The notes under the pieces are model-generated. The model searched no databases and was not told the DNA's origin. It was given only the letters and a program-made list of their open reading frames with translations. The translations under genes were made by a program, and so were the position numbers. Source: Nocardioides luteus (lineage in GTDB: Bacteria > Actinomycetota > Actinomycetes > Propionibacteriales > Nocardioidaceae). Taken from it: a stretch of 41,046 nucleotides of DNA. The stretch covers positions 221,426-262,471 of the forward strand of contig NZ_BMRK01000005.1 of NCBI RefSeq assembly GCF_014648595.1, written 5' to 3'. Within the stretch, counting starts at the first letter, position 1. Every line of letters starts with the position of its first letter. Below are positions 8,016-15,898 of the stretch, piece after piece.

Positions 8016-8555
8016 ATGACTACGGAACGGCACACCTGGATCGCGTTCCTGCGCGCGATCAATCTCGGCGCGACCCGGAAGTTTCCCAAGGCGGCGATCG
8101 TCGCCGCGGTCGTGAGGGCGGGTGGGACCGACGTCGAGACCTACATCAACACCGGCAACGTACGCTTCGACCATCCGGTCGGCGACCGGGCCGAGATGGA
8201 GGCGATCTTGGAGGAGGCCTTCGCGGCCGACCGCTTCTTCGAGGTGCCGACGATCTGCACCACCCCGGCCGAGCTGAAGGTGATCGCCAACGACGCCACC
8301 GCGGTCGGGATGGGCCACGAGGGCCGGCAGTACGTCTTCCTGTGCAAGGAGCACAGCGACTCCAGCTCCCGCGACGCTCTGGTCGCCCGGGCGGGGGAGG
8401 ACGAGCGGGTCTACGTCATCGGCCGAGCCGTCCACCTGCTCACCGAGAACGTCCACAAGACGAAGATCGACAACGCCGTGGTGGAGCGTCATATCGCGGT
8501 CAGCACCAACCGCAACGTCAACGTGATCCGCACGCTCGCCGACAAGTGGGCCTGA
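8016..8555 (+). CDS. DUF1697 domain protein
   Basis: 179 aa, a full-length DUF1697 protein. It has the signature opening TWIAFLRAINLGATRKFPKAAI, then VETYINTGNVRFDH, the mid-section YVFLCKE, and the conserved end NVHKTKIDNAVVERH...TNRNVNVIRTLADKW. DUF1697 proteins are small cytosolic proteins of unknown function. The ATG at 8016 gives the conserved start. It is divergent from the MarR gene and convergent with the MFS gene, with only 4 nt between the stops. Regulation by the adjacent MarR is plausible from position only. Confidence 0.92.
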   Translation: MTTERHTWIAFLRAINLGATRKFPKAAIVAAVVRAGGTDVETYINTGNVRFDHPVGDRAEMEAILEEAFAADRFFEVPTICTTPAELKVIANDATAVGMGHEGRQYVFLCKEHSDSSSRDALVARAGEDERVYVIGRAVHLLTENVHKTKIDNAVVERHIAVSTNRNVNVIRTLADKWA

Positions 8556-8559
8556 GGCG

Positions 8560-9801
8560 CTACGCCGCAGCGCCGTTGGTCTCCGGCGCCGGGAAGGAGA
8601 CGCGGGCGAGCCGGCGTACGGCCGGGCTCAGCAGCGTCGCCAGCGAGATCAGCACGTAGGCGATGCCGGCGACCGCGAGGATGGTCTCGATCCCGAACGC
8701 GGCGGCCAGCGGCCCCATCGCCAGCTGGCCGATCGGGATCGCGATGTAGGTGCCGAGCTGGTCGTAGGAGGAGGCCCGGGAGAGCAGGTCGCTCGGGACG
8801 TTCTCCTGCATCGAGAGCTGCCAGCCGAGGCTGAAGACCTGGATCCCGGCTCCGGAGAGCGCGGCAGCCGGCAGCAGCACCCCGAGGTGGGTGGAGAAGC
8901 CGAGGGCCGCGATCGGGAGCCCGAACAGGGCCATCCCGAGCATGCCGAAGAAGAGTGGACGCTCGAGCCGGACCTTCATCAGCACGATCGTCGCGACGAG
9001 CACGCCGATGCCCTGGAAGGTGAGGAGCAGCCCCCAGCCGCCGGCGCCGAGCGACGACCCCTCGGCGCGCTGCGGGCCGAGGGTGAGCAGGCCGCCCTCG
9101 TAGAGGGCGTTGAGCACGGTGGCGGCGCCGACGCAGAGCCACAACCAGGTGGTGGTGCGGAAGTAGTCCCAGCCCAGGCGCAGGTCGCCCACGACCGAGG
9201 ACTTGCTCACCGTGCCGCTGATCTTGACCGGCAGCAGGAGCAGCGCGGCGACGATCCAGGTGGCGGCGTCGAGCGCGAGCGCCCAGCCCGCGCCAACGCT
9301 GAGGACGAGCAGGCCGGCGGTGCCGGGGCCGGCGACCGCGACGACGGCCCGGGTCAGCGACATCAGCACGTTGGCCTCCTGCAGCATGGTGCGCGGCACC
9401 ACGAGCGGGATGATCCCCTGCTGGGCGGGGAGGCCGGCGGCGGAGACGATGCCGTTGACGGCGGAGAGGACGATCAGATGCCACAGCTCGGCATAGCCGC
9501 TGATCACCAGCACGGCCACGGCGGCCTGGCTCGCCCCGGAGACCAGGTTGGAGGCGAACAGGATCCGCGCCCGGCCCACCCGGTCGGCGAGGACGCCGCC
9601 GATGAGCATGAAGACGATCATCGGGATGGTGCGCGCCGCGAGGACGGCGCCGATCGCTATCGGGGCGTCGCTCACCTCCAGGACCGCGAAGGCGAGCGCC
9701 ACGGGCGCCATGAAGTTGCCCACCATGTTGATGGAGCGGGATGCGAAGAACCACCGAAAGTGGGGTTGGCGAAGAGGGGCTGTCGCCGAGATCGGAGCCA
9801 T
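8560..9801 (-). CDS. MFS transporter (MFS_3/enterobactin-exporter-like)
   Basis: 413-aa inner-membrane protein with about 12 hydrophobic segments. The start PLRQPHFRWFFASRSINMVGNFMAPVALAFAVLE and the loop LADRVGRARIL match the MFS_3 type of drug or siderophore exporters. A central basic loop (KISGTVSKSSVVGDLRLGWDYFRTT) divides two six-helix halves, and QLSMQENVPSDLLSRASSYDQLG is the typical second-half signature. Transport is likely outward and proton-driven; the substrate is unknown. The ATG at 9801 follows TATTCT by 7 nt on the minus strand, which supports a leaderless start. It is the last gene of a minus-strand run with pncA and pncB but has its own promoter. Confidence 0.92.
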   Translation of the reverse strand: MAPISATAPLRQPHFRWFFASRSINMVGNFMAPVALAFAVLEVSDAPIAIGAVLAARTIPMIVFMLIGGVLADRVGRARILFASNLVSGASQAAVAVLVISGYAELWHLIVLSAVNGIVSAAGLPAQQGIIPLVVPRTMLQEANVLMSLTRAVVAVAGPGTAGLLVLSVGAGWALALDAATWIVAALLLLPVKISGTVSKSSVVGDLRLGWDYFRTTTWLWLCVGAATVLNALYEGGLLTLGPQRAEGSSLGAGGWGLLLTFQGIGVLVATIVLMKVRLERPLFFGMLGMALFGLPIAALGFSTHLGVLLPAAALSGAGIQVFSLGWQLSMQENVPSDLLSRASSYDQLGTYIAIPIGQLAMGPLAAAFGIETILAVAGIAYVLISLATLLSPAVRRLARVSFPAPETNGAAA

Positions 9802-9808
9802 TCGAGAG

Positions 9809-9814
9809 AGAATA
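9809..9814 (-). promoter_or_regulatory. -10 box of the MFS gene
   Basis: TATTCT on the minus strand, 7 nt before the ATG at 9801. Confidence 0.5.
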
Positions 9815-9856
9815 GACCTTCTGGAAAGGGCTATCTGCCGAAAATTCTCGATTCTG

Positions 9857-10432
9857 TCACGAGACCGTTACCCCGGCGGCTCGCATCTCCTCCAGCGCCG
9901 TCGCGGTGGACGCCTTCGCCACGCCTGCGGCCAGATCCGAGAGCAGCCTGGTGTGGAAACCGGCGGCCTGGGCGTCGAGCGCGGTGGCGCGTACGCAGTA
10001 GTCGGTCGCCAGCCCGCACACGTCGACCTCCTCGACGCCGTGGGCGCGCAGCCAGTCGGTCAGGCCGGTGCCGCTGGTGGCCGCACCCTCGAAGCCGGAG
10101 TAGGCCGCGGCGTACTCGCCCTTGCGGAAGATCTCGTCGAAGGTGACCGGGTCGAGGTTGGGGTGGAAGGCCTCGCCGTCGGTGCCGACCACACAGTGGG
10201 CGGGCCAGGAGTCGACGAAGTCGGGAGGGTTGCCGAAGTGGTCGCCCGGGTCGATGTGGTGGTCCTTGGTGGCCACCACGAGCCCGTACGTCTGCTCCGG
10301 CTCCTTGCTCGCCGCCCGCTCCCGCAGCAGCTGACCGATGTCGTAGGCCACCCGGGCGCCGCCCTCGACGGCCAGGGACCCGCCCTCGCAGAAGTCGTTC
10401 TGTACGTCGACCACGATCAGTGCACGCGTCAT
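9857..10432 (-). CDS. pncA: Nicotinamidase
   Basis: Converts nicotinamide to nicotinate, the first step of NAD salvage (isochorismatase superfamily). 191 aa. The catalytic Asp is in VVDVQNDFCEGGSLAV (about residue 9), metal ligands are in KDHHIDPGDHF, and the nucleophile Cys is in GLATDYCVRATALDA. The WPAHCVVGTDGEAFHP block is also typical. TAGGCT (minus strand, 10440-10445) is 7 nt before the ATG, so this gene has its own leaderless promoter although it lies only 39 nt after pncB. Its product is the substrate of the neighbouring PncB, and the two form a complete deamidating salvage branch. Confidence 0.94.
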   Translation of the reverse strand: MTRALIVVDVQNDFCEGGSLAVEGGARVAYDIGQLLRERAASKEPEQTYGLVVATKDHHIDPGDHFGNPPDFVDSWPAHCVVGTDGEAFHPNLDPVTFDEIFRKGEYAAAYSGFEGAATSGTGLTDWLRAHGVEEVDVCGLATDYCVRATALDAQAAGFHTRLLSDLAAGVAKASTATALEEMRAAGVTVS

Positions 10433-10439
10433 GCTCGTC

Positions 10440-10445
10440 AGCCTA
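10440..10445 (-). promoter_or_regulatory. -10 box of pncA
   Basis: TAGGCT on the minus strand, 7 nt before the ATG at 10432 and inside the 39-nt gap after pncB. Confidence 0.55.
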
Positions 10446-10471
10446 GCCCGGTAGCGCTGGAGGATCCGGCG

Positions 10472-11764
10472 TCACTGGAAGAGCGTCGGGATCGCCGGGT
10501 CGCCCTTCAGCAGCGAGTGGGCGATCACGGGCAGCTCCTCGACCGAGGCGCGGTGGCGGTCGCGGGCGGCGTCGAGGGGCTCGCGCCCGACGATCTCGCC
10601 GCCCTTGACCAGCTGGGTGAGCAGCGGCCGGTCGTTGTGGTCACCGGCCGCCGGGGTGCCGATGCCGATCACCTCGGCGTCGGCGACGTCCTTGCGGTCG
10701 CGGCGGCGCAGGGCGTACTTGCGGCCACCGATCGAGGTCTTCGCCGCGCTCTTCTTGGCGACCGGCTCCAGGTCGCCGGAGGCGCCCTCCCGGGCGACCA
10801 GCTTGTAGACGAAACCCGCGGTCGGGTGGCCGGAGCCGGTGACCAGCTGGGTGCCGACGCCGTAGCCGTCGACCGGGGCGGCCGCCAGGCCGGCGATCGC
10901 GTACTCGTCCAGGTCGCTGGTGACGATGATCTTCGTCTCGGTGGCGCCGAGCTCGTCGAGCTGGCGGCGTACGTCATGGGCGAGCTGCCCCAGGTCGCCG
11001 GAGTCGATCCGCACGGCACCGAGCTCGGGACCGGCGAGCTCGACCGCCTTCGCCACCGCCTCGGTGATGTCGTAGGTGTCCACGAGCAGCGTGGTGCCCT
11101 TGCCGAGCGAGGCGATCTGGGCCTGGAAGGCCTGCTCCTCGGAGTCGTGCAGGAGCGTGAAGGAGTGCGCGGAGGTGCCGGTGGTGGGCACCCCGAAGCG
11201 GGCGAGGGCGGCCAGGTTGGAGGTGGCGGTGAACCCGGCCACGTAGGCAGCCCGGGCGGCGGCGACCGCGGCCGCCTCGTGGGTGCGCCGCGAGCCCATC
11301 TCGATGCAGGGCCGCTCGCCGGCGGCCATGGTCATCCGGGACGCGGCGGTGGCGATGGCCGAGTCGTGGTTGTAGATCGAGAGCAGCACGGTCTCCAGGA
11401 CGACCGCCTCGGCGAAGCTGGCCTCCACCACGACCAGCGGCGACTGCGGGAAGAACGTCTCGCCCTCGGCGTACCCCCACACGTCGCCGGTGAAGCGGTA
11501 GCCGGCCAGCCACTCCAGCGTCGGGCCGTCGACCACGCCCTCCAGCACCGCCAGCTGCTCGGTGTCGAAGCGGAACGCCTCGATGGCGTCGAGGGCCCGG
11601 CCGACGCCGCCCACGACGCCGTAGCGGCGCCCGCCGGCGAGCCGGCGGGGGAACAGCTCGAAGACGGCCCGGCGCTCCGCGGTGCCGGCCTTCAGGGCGG
11701 CCTGGAGCATGGTCAGCTCGTAGTGATCTGTCAGGAGTGCGGTCGAGTCCGCTGTCGAGTCCAC
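10472..11764 (-). CDS. pncB: Nicotinate phosphoribosyltransferase
   Basis: Makes nicotinate mononucleotide from nicotinate, PRPP and ATP. About 430 aa. Conserved blocks are [18 protein letters not shown] at the N-terminus, [14 protein letters not shown], the active-site region [21 protein letters not shown] (with the His that is phosphorylated in this family), LVDTYD, and [12 protein letters not shown]. Two GTG starts are possible, 11770 and 11764. The second is 6 nt after a CACGAT box (minus strand, 11776-11771), so it is preferred. The gene is divergent from clpS, with a perfect 13-bp palindrome in the gap. The order pncB-clpS is shared with M. tuberculosis. Confidence 0.94.
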   Translation of the reverse strand: MDSTADSTALLTDHYELTMLQAALKAGTAERRAVFELFPRRLAGGRRYGVVGGVGRALDAIEAFRFDTEQLAVLEGVVDGPTLEWLAGYRFTGDVWGYAEGETFFPQSPLVVVEASFAEAVVLETVLLSIYNHDSAIATAASRMTMAAGERPCIEMGSRRTHEAAAVAAARAAYVAGFTATSNLAALARFGVPTTGTSAHSFTLLHDSEEQAFQAQIASLGKGTTLLVDTYDITEAVAKAVELAGPELGAVRIDSGDLGQLAHDVRRQLDELGATETKIIVTSDLDEYAIAGLAAAPVDGYGVGTQLVTGSGHPTAGFVYKLVAREGASGDLEPVAKKSAAKTSIGGRKYALRRRDRKDVADAEVIGIGTPAAGDHNDRPLLTQLVKGGEIVGREPLDAARDRHRASVEELPVIAHSLLKGDPAIPTLFQ

Positions 11765-11770
11765 GGACAC

Positions 11771-11783
11771 ATCGTGGCACGAT
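11771..11783. promoter_or_regulatory. Palindrome carrying both divergent -10 boxes
   Basis: ATCGTG-g-CACGAT is a perfect 6+1+6 palindrome. On the plus strand its CACGAT half lies 7 nt before the ATG at 11791. On the minus strand the other half lies 6 nt before the GTG at 11764. It may be two overlapping leaderless promoters, an operator, or both. Confidence 0.45.
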
Positions 11784-11790
11784 GGAGAGT

Positions 11791-11877
11791 ATGAGCGAGC
11801 GCCAGCGAGTGATCATCGGGATCCTCATGTCGCCGGGTCCGTATTCTCGCGCTTGCGCTACGGAGGTGGCGGCATGA
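11791..11877 (+). CDS. Short leader ORF coupled to clpS
   Basis: 28 codons, beginning [10 protein letters not shown] and ending RACATEVAA. The TGA stop overlaps the clpS ATG in ATGA, a normal arrangement for translational coupling. The ATG is 7 nt after CACGAT, so this ORF, not clpS, would be at the 5' end of a leaderless message. The peptide resembles no family I know. Its opening shares AGCGAGCGCCAGCGAG with the dispersed intergenic repeat core at 21240 and 25829, so it may have arisen from that repeat. Translation is not proven. Confidence 0.4.
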   Translation: MSERQRVIIGILMSPGPYSRACATEVAA

Positions 11878-12167
11878 GCGCGCCAAGCCCTGTGGAGCTC
11901 GACGAGCCCGAGGTCTCCGACCTCGTCGCGCCCGCGACCCCGTGGGTGACCATCGTCTGGAACGATCCGGTCAACCTGATGTCGTACGTCACCTTCGTCT
12001 TCCAGAAGTACTTCGGCTACTCCAAGAAGAAGTCGGAGAAGCTGATGATGGAGGTGCACAACGACGGCAAGTCGGCCGTCTCCACCGGTTCTCGCGAGGA
12101 GATGGAGCGCGACGTCCAGGCGATGCACGAGTACGGGTTGTGGGCGACCCTGGAGAAGCAGGATTGA
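11874..12167 (+). CDS. clpS: ATP-dependent Clp protease adaptor ClpS
   Basis: Delivers N-degron proteins to the Clp protease. 97 aa. The ClpS core is complete: [48 protein letters not shown], with the Asn-Asp pair and the His of EVHN used in substrate binding, and ending [11 protein letters not shown]. The N-terminus is the usual short acidic, Pro-containing tail. The ATG at 11874 has GGAGG at 11862-11866 and is also coupled to the short upstream ORF. The stop overlaps the DUF2017 start in TGATG. Confidence 0.95.
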   Translation: MSAPSPVELDEPEVSDLVAPATPWVTIVWNDPVNLMSYVTFVFQKYFGYSKKKSEKLMMEVHNDGKSAVSTGSREEMERDVQAMHEYGLWATLEKQD

Positions 12168-12757
12168 TGGGCGGCTTCAGCTACCACCGCCGCAGCAAGC
12201 AGATCATCGCGACCTTCTCCGGGTTCGAGGCCGACCTGCTCCGCTCGCTGGCCTCCCAGCTCGTCGAGCTGCTGCGCAACGAGGTCGCCGCGCCGGCCGA
12301 GAGCGAGGACCCGCTCGAGGCGCTGCTCGACTTCTCGGGTCCGACCACCGAGCCCGAGGACCCGGTCCTGAAGCGGCTCTTCCCGTCCGCCTACGGTGAC
12401 GACACCGAGGCGGCCGGGGAGTTCCGGCGCTACACCGAGAGCGGGCTGCGCGACGGCAAGGCCCGTGCCGCTTCCACGATCATCGACTCCCTGGAAGAGG
12501 CCGGGCTCCCGCCCGAGCTCGACGAGGACGGTCTGGTGATCGACGTCGAGCTCTCGATCGGTGACGCCGAGGCGTGGATGCGCTCCTTCACCGACATCCG
12601 GCTCGCCCTCGCCACCCGGCTCGGGGTCGAGGAGGGCGACGAGGACTTCTGGGACTCGCTGCCCGACGACGACCCCGCCGGCCAGGTCTACGGCATCTAC
12701 CAGTGGGTCGGGATCCTGCAGGAGACCATCGTCGAGGCCCTGTTCGCAGCGTCCTGA
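12167..12757 (+). CDS. DUF2017 family protein
   Basis: 196-aa acidic protein of a conserved actinobacterial family found directly after clpS; I recall Rv1332 in M. tuberculosis. It starts FSYHRRSKQIIATFSGFEADLLRSLASQLVELL and has the conserved PVLKRLFPSAYGDDTEAAGEFRRYTE segment and QVYGIYQWVGILQETIVEAL at the C-terminus. No catalytic motif or membrane segment is seen. The 1-nt overlap with clpS (TGATG) suggests coupled translation and a shared role, possibly in Clp-dependent turnover, but that is inference from position. The gene abuts the convergent MarR gene. Confidence 0.92.
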   Translation: MGGFSYHRRSKQIIATFSGFEADLLRSLASQLVELLRNEVAAPAESEDPLEALLDFSGPTTEPEDPVLKRLFPSAYGDDTEAAGEFRRYTESGLRDGKARAASTIIDSLEEAGLPPELDEDGLVIDVELSIGDAEAWMRSFTDIRLALATRLGVEEGDEDFWDSLPDDDPAGQVYGIYQWVGILQETIVEALFAAS

Positions 12758-13168
12758 CTAGCGGTCGTCGAGCAGCGTGTGCAGGATGCGCGTGAGCGCC
12801 GCCCGGTCCTCCTCGGGCAGGGGCTGCAGGAACTCGTCGGCCGCCTGCTGACGGGCCTCCTCGATCAGCCGTCCGAGGCGTACGCCCTCCTCGGTCGCGA
12901 CCACGCAGACGGCCCGGCGGTCGGCCGGATCGGGTCGGCGCGAGACCAGGTCGTGGCCCTCGAGCCCGTCGACGACCTCGGTGGCCGACCTCGGGACGAT
13001 GCGGAGCCGCTCGGCGAGGGCCGAGAGCCGGATCGGCTCGTCGACGGCGAGCACGATCCGCAGGGCGCGACCCTGTGACGGGGTGATCCCCCAGCGGGCG
13101 GTCGCGTCGCCGTAGCGGCGGCGAAGGGTGCGCGCTGCCGCCATCAGCAGGTCGGCGGTCTCGTCCAC
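12758..13168 (-). CDS. MarR family regulator of the adjacent ABC exporter
   Basis: 136 aa. The winged helix is visible: ARWGITPSQGRALRIVLAVDEPIRLSALAERLRIVPRSATEVVDGLEGHDLVSRRPDPADRRAVCVVATEEG, with the DRR wing motif. The GTG at 13168 is chosen because TAGGGT lies 7 nt upstream on the minus strand (13176-13181). An in-frame extension to 13339 would run into the ABC gene. Divergent arrangement with the ABC exporter and a strong palindrome in the gap suggest local repression of both genes, the standard MarR/exporter design. Confidence 0.88.
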   Translation of the reverse strand: MDETADLLMAAARTLRRRYGDATARWGITPSQGRALRIVLAVDEPIRLSALAERLRIVPRSATEVVDGLEGHDLVSRRPDPADRRAVCVVATEEGVRLGRLIEEARQQAADEFLQPLPEEDRAALTRILHTLLDDR

Positions 13169-13175
13169 AGGAATA

Positions 13176-13181
13176 ACCCTA
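13176..13181 (-). promoter_or_regulatory. -10 box of the MarR gene
   Basis: TAGGGT on the minus strand, 7 nt before the GTG at 13168. It fixes the start. Confidence 0.55.
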
Positions 13182-13197
13182 ACCCATCGTGCGTTAG

Positions 13198-13218
13198 CCT
13201 CATTGTGAGGAAACCTCA
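13198..13218. promoter_or_regulatory. MarR operator (two overlapping palindromes)
   Basis: CCTCA-ttg-TGAGG-aaa-CCTCA gives two perfect inverted repeats that share the central TGAGG. It lies in the 73-bp gap between the divergent MarR and ABC genes, 23 bp before the ABC start. Symmetry and position fit a MarR site. Confidence 0.65.
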
Positions 13219-13241
13219 GTAAATAGGAACGAGGTGTTCGA

Positions 13242-15074
13242 ATGAGTGACCCGCACCCGTACAAGTCGACCGGCGAGTCCCGCCGCTCCGCCCGGGATCC
13301 CGGCTCCAAACGCGCCGACCGCGCGCAGCTCGAGGCCAAGCCGGTCTCGCTGCGGCGGATCGCGCGGCTCTTCGCGCCCTACCGTGGGCGCCTGCTTCTC
13401 GTCGTCGCGCTGATCGTGGCCAGCTCCGTGATCGGTCTGGCGCAGCCGTTCCTGGTCAAGCACGTCATCGACACCGCGCTGCCCGAGGGCGACACCACGC
13501 TGCTCGTGCTCTGCGTCGCCGCGATGGTGCTCATCGCCATCGCCTCCGCCGCCCTCGGGGTGGCCCAGACGCTGATCTCGACCGAGGTCGGCCAGCGGGT
13601 CATGCACCGTCTGCGTACCGACCTCTTCGGGCACCTGCAGCGCCAGTCGCTCGACTTCTTCACCCGTACGCGAGGTGGCGAGGTGCAGTCCCGGATGGTC
13701 AACGACATCGGCTCGATGCAGTCGGTGGTCACCTCGACCGCGACCTCGATCGCGGCCAACGTCACCGTCGTGGTCGGCACCGTCGTCGCGATGATGGCGC
13801 TCAACTGGCGGCTCGCGCTGATCTCGCTGGTGGTGCTGCCGCCGGCGGTGTGGACCACTCGCAAGGTGGCGCAGATGCGCTACGCGGTGACGTCGCAGCG
13901 TCAGGCGAAGATGGCCGACCTGCACGTGCAGGTCGAGGAGGGCCTCTCGGTCAGCGGCATCCTGCTGACCAAGACCCTCGGTGCCGCACCGGCCCTGGCC
14001 TCCCGCTTCGAGCAGACCTCTCAGGACCTCGTCGGTCTGGAGGTACGCAGCCAGCTCGCCGGCCGGTGGCGGATGGCGACCATGCAGGTGGTCTTCGCCG
14101 CGGTGCCGGCCGCCCTCTACCTCGCCGCCGGGTTCCCGGTGACCTCCGGCGCGCTGACCATCGGCACCCTGGTCGCCTTCGTCTCGCTCCAGGGCTCGCT
14201 CTTCCGGCCGCTGATGGGGCTGCTCAACGTCGGGGTCGACGTGACCTCCTCCCTGGCCCTCTTCTCCCGGATCTTCGAGTACCTCGACCTGCCGGTCGAG
14301 ATCGACGACCCGGCCTCGCCGGTGTCGCTGGGCGAGGCCCGCGGGGAGGTCGTCCTCGACGACGTCGGGTTCTCCTACGACGGCTCGCAGCCCGTCCTCG
14401 AGCACATCTCGCTGCGGGTGCCCGCCGGCGGCTCGCTGGCGCTGGTCGGGGCCACCGGGTCGGGCAAGTCGACGCTCGCGGGGATGGTCGCGCGACTGCA
14501 CGACCCGACCTCCGGCCGGGTGCTGCTCGACGGGGTCGACCTGCGCGACCTGACCCTCGCCGACCTGGCCGCCAACGTCGGCATGGTCACCCAGGAGACC
14601 TACCTGCTCCACGCGAGCGTCCGGGACAACCTGCGCCACGCCCGCCCCGGGGCGACCGACGCCGAGATCGAGGCGGCCGCCCGTGCGGCCCGGATCCACG
14701 ACCTGATCGTCGACCTCCCCGACGGCTACGACACGGTCGTCGGCTCCCGCGGCCACCGCTTCTCCGGCGGCGAGCAGCAGCGGCTGGCGATCGCCCGCAC
14801 ACTGCTGCGCGACCCCCGCGTGCTCGTGCTCGACGAGGCCACCTCGGCGCTCGACAACACCACCGAGCGCGAGGTCCAGGCGGCTCTGGACCGCCTGGCG
14901 GAGGGGCGGACGACGATCACCATCGCCCACCGTCTCTCGACCGTCCGCGACGCCGACCAGATCGCGGTGCTCGACCACGGCCGGGTCGTCGAGGTCGGCA
15001 CCCACGAGGAGCTGCTGCTGCGCGGCGGTGCCTATGCCGACCTCGTACGTGGTGGCCTGGCCGAGGTCGCCTAG
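13242..15074 (+). CDS. ABC exporter, fused permease and ATPase
   Basis: 610-aa half-transporter of the MsbA/LmrA type that should act as a homodimer. A basic N-tail is followed by six membrane segments (about 45-330), with DFFTRTRGGEVQSRMVNDI coupling helices. The ATPase domain has Walker A GATGSGKST near 403, Q-loop VTQETYLL, signature FSGGEQQRLAIA near 507, Walker B VLVLDEATSALD near 527, and H-loop IAHRLSTV near 561. All catalytic residues are present. GAGG at 13231-13234 precedes the ATG by 7 nt. The adjacent MarR operator implies induction by a MarR ligand, probably a drug or metabolite; the substrate is unknown. Confidence 0.95.
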   Translation: MSDPHPYKSTGESRRSARDPGSKRADRAQLEAKPVSLRRIARLFAPYRGRLLLVVALIVASSVIGLAQPFLVKHVIDTALPEGDTTLLVLCVAAMVLIAIASAALGVAQTLISTEVGQRVMHRLRTDLFGHLQRQSLDFFTRTRGGEVQSRMVNDIGSMQSVVTSTATSIAANVTVVVGTVVAMMALNWRLALISLVVLPPAVWTTRKVAQMRYAVTSQRQAKMADLHVQVEEGLSVSGILLTKTLGAAPALASRFEQTSQDLVGLEVRSQLAGRWRMATMQVVFAAVPAALYLAAGFPVTSGALTIGTLVAFVSLQGSLFRPLMGLLNVGVDVTSSLALFSRIFEYLDLPVEIDDPASPVSLGEARGEVVLDDVGFSYDGSQPVLEHISLRVPAGGSLALVGATGSGKSTLAGMVARLHDPTSGRVLLDGVDLRDLTLADLAANVGMVTQETYLLHASVRDNLRHARPGATDAEIEAAARAARIHDLIVDLPDGYDTVVGSRGHRFSGGEQQRLAIARTLLRDPRVLVLDEATSALDNTTEREVQAALDRLAEGRTTITIAHRLSTVRDADQIAVLDHGRVVEVGTHEELLLRGGAYADLVRGGLAEVA

Positions 15075-15143
15075 CACGCTGGCCGGCGGCAGCCGGCCGG
15101 AGTCCGAGGACCGGTCACGTTCGGGATCCGGCCCGCGTCCGCC

Positions 15144-15149
15144 TAGGCT
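15144..15149 (+). promoter_or_regulatory. -10 box of mec
   Basis: TAGGCT, 7 nt before the GTG at 15157, with no SD in between. Confidence 0.55.
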
Positions 15150-15156
15150 GAGACCC

Positions 15157-15585
15157 GTGCTGACCATCGACCAGGCGACGTACGACGCGATCGTCGCCCA
15201 CGCCAAGCGCGACCATCCCGACGAGGCGTGCGGGATCGTCGCGGGACCCGAGGGGTCCGACCGGCCGGAGCGGTTCATCGAGATGATCAACGCCGCCGGC
15301 TCGCCGACCTTCTACGAGTTCGACTCCACCGATCTGCTCCAGCTCTACAAGGAGATGGACGCGAACGACGAGGAGCCGGTGATCGTCTACCACTCCCACA
15401 CGGCGACCGAGGCCTACCCCTCGCGCACCGACATCGGGCTGGCCATGGAGCCGAACGCGCACTACGTGCTGGTCAGCACCCGAGACCACGGGAACGACGA
15501 CGGACCTGTCGAGTTCCGCTCGTACCGCATCGTCGACGGCAACGTCACCGAGGAAGAAATCAACATCGTCGCGACGTTGTCGTGA
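15157..15585 (+). CDS. mec: Mec-type JAMM metallopeptidase (CysO-cysteine peptidase)
   Basis: Zinc peptidase that releases cysteine from the CysO-Cys adduct. 142 aa. The JAMM motif is exact: Glu23, then HSHTATEAYPSRTD at 79-92 (H-x-H-x7-S-x2-D). It lacks extra domains, as in M. tuberculosis Mec. The start is a GTG (GTG CTG ACC ATC) 7 nt after a -10 box. It is followed 31 nt later by cysO, which encodes its protein substrate. Because the local CysO ends in Gly-Gly-Cys, this enzyme may also be needed to mature newly made CysO. Confidence 0.93.
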   Translation: MLTIDQATYDAIVAHAKRDHPDEACGIVAGPEGSDRPERFIEMINAAGSPTFYEFDSTDLLQLYKEMDANDEEPVIVYHSHTATEAYPSRTDIGLAMEPNAHYVLVSTRDHGNDDGPVEFRSYRIVDGNVTEEEINIVATLS

Positions 15586-15616
15586 CGCATCCTGAAACAT
15601 CCAGCTAGGAGAACCC

Positions 15617-15892
15617 ATGGCCATCGAGGTCAAGATCCCGACCATCCTCCGCACCTACACCGCCGGTGAGAAGGCAGTCAGCGCCGAGGGCAAGACCCTG
15701 AGCGCCCTCATCGACGACCTCGAGGCGAACCACTCCGGCATCAAGGAGCGCCTCATCGACAACGGCGACCTGCGCCGCTTCGTCAACGTCTACATCAACG
15801 ACGAGGACGTCCGTTTCATCGGCGGTCTCGACGCCGAGCTCAAGGACGGCGACCAGGTCGTGGTCCTCCCGGCTGTGGCGGGTGGCTGCTGA
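15617..15892 (+). CDS. cysO: CysO-like sulfur carrier protein ending in Gly-Gly-Cys
   Basis: Ubiquitin-like (MoaD/ThiS) sulfur carrier of 91 aa. It matches M. tuberculosis CysO along its length, with IPTILRTYTAGEKAVSAEGKTL, RFVNVYINDEDVRFIGGL and LPAVAGG. Mature carriers end in Gly-Gly, which becomes a thiocarboxylate. Here the reading frame gives GCG GGT GGC TGC TGA, so one Cys follows the diglycine. That is the structure of the CysO-Cys intermediate, which Mec normally cuts. AGGAG at 15607-15611 is 5 nt before the ATG. mec is immediately upstream, and cysM lies 3.6 kb downstream, separated by a two-component/ABC module. Confidence 0.93.
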   Translation: MAIEVKIPTILRTYTAGEKAVSAEGKTLSALIDDLEANHSGIKERLIDNGDLRRFVNVYINDEDVRFIGGLDAELKDGDQVVVLPAVAGGC

Positions 15893-15898
15893 CCCGTT

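Noticed and set aside
9548-11794. 748-codon plus-strand open frame
   Set aside because: It is antisense to the MFS, pncA and pncB genes, which all have intact family motifs. Its Gly/Val/Arg-rich composition is typical of high-GC shadow frames.
13200-15290. 696-codon minus-strand open frame
   Set aside because: Antisense to the ABC exporter; no domain pattern, and His/Arg/Asp-rich as expected from a shadow.
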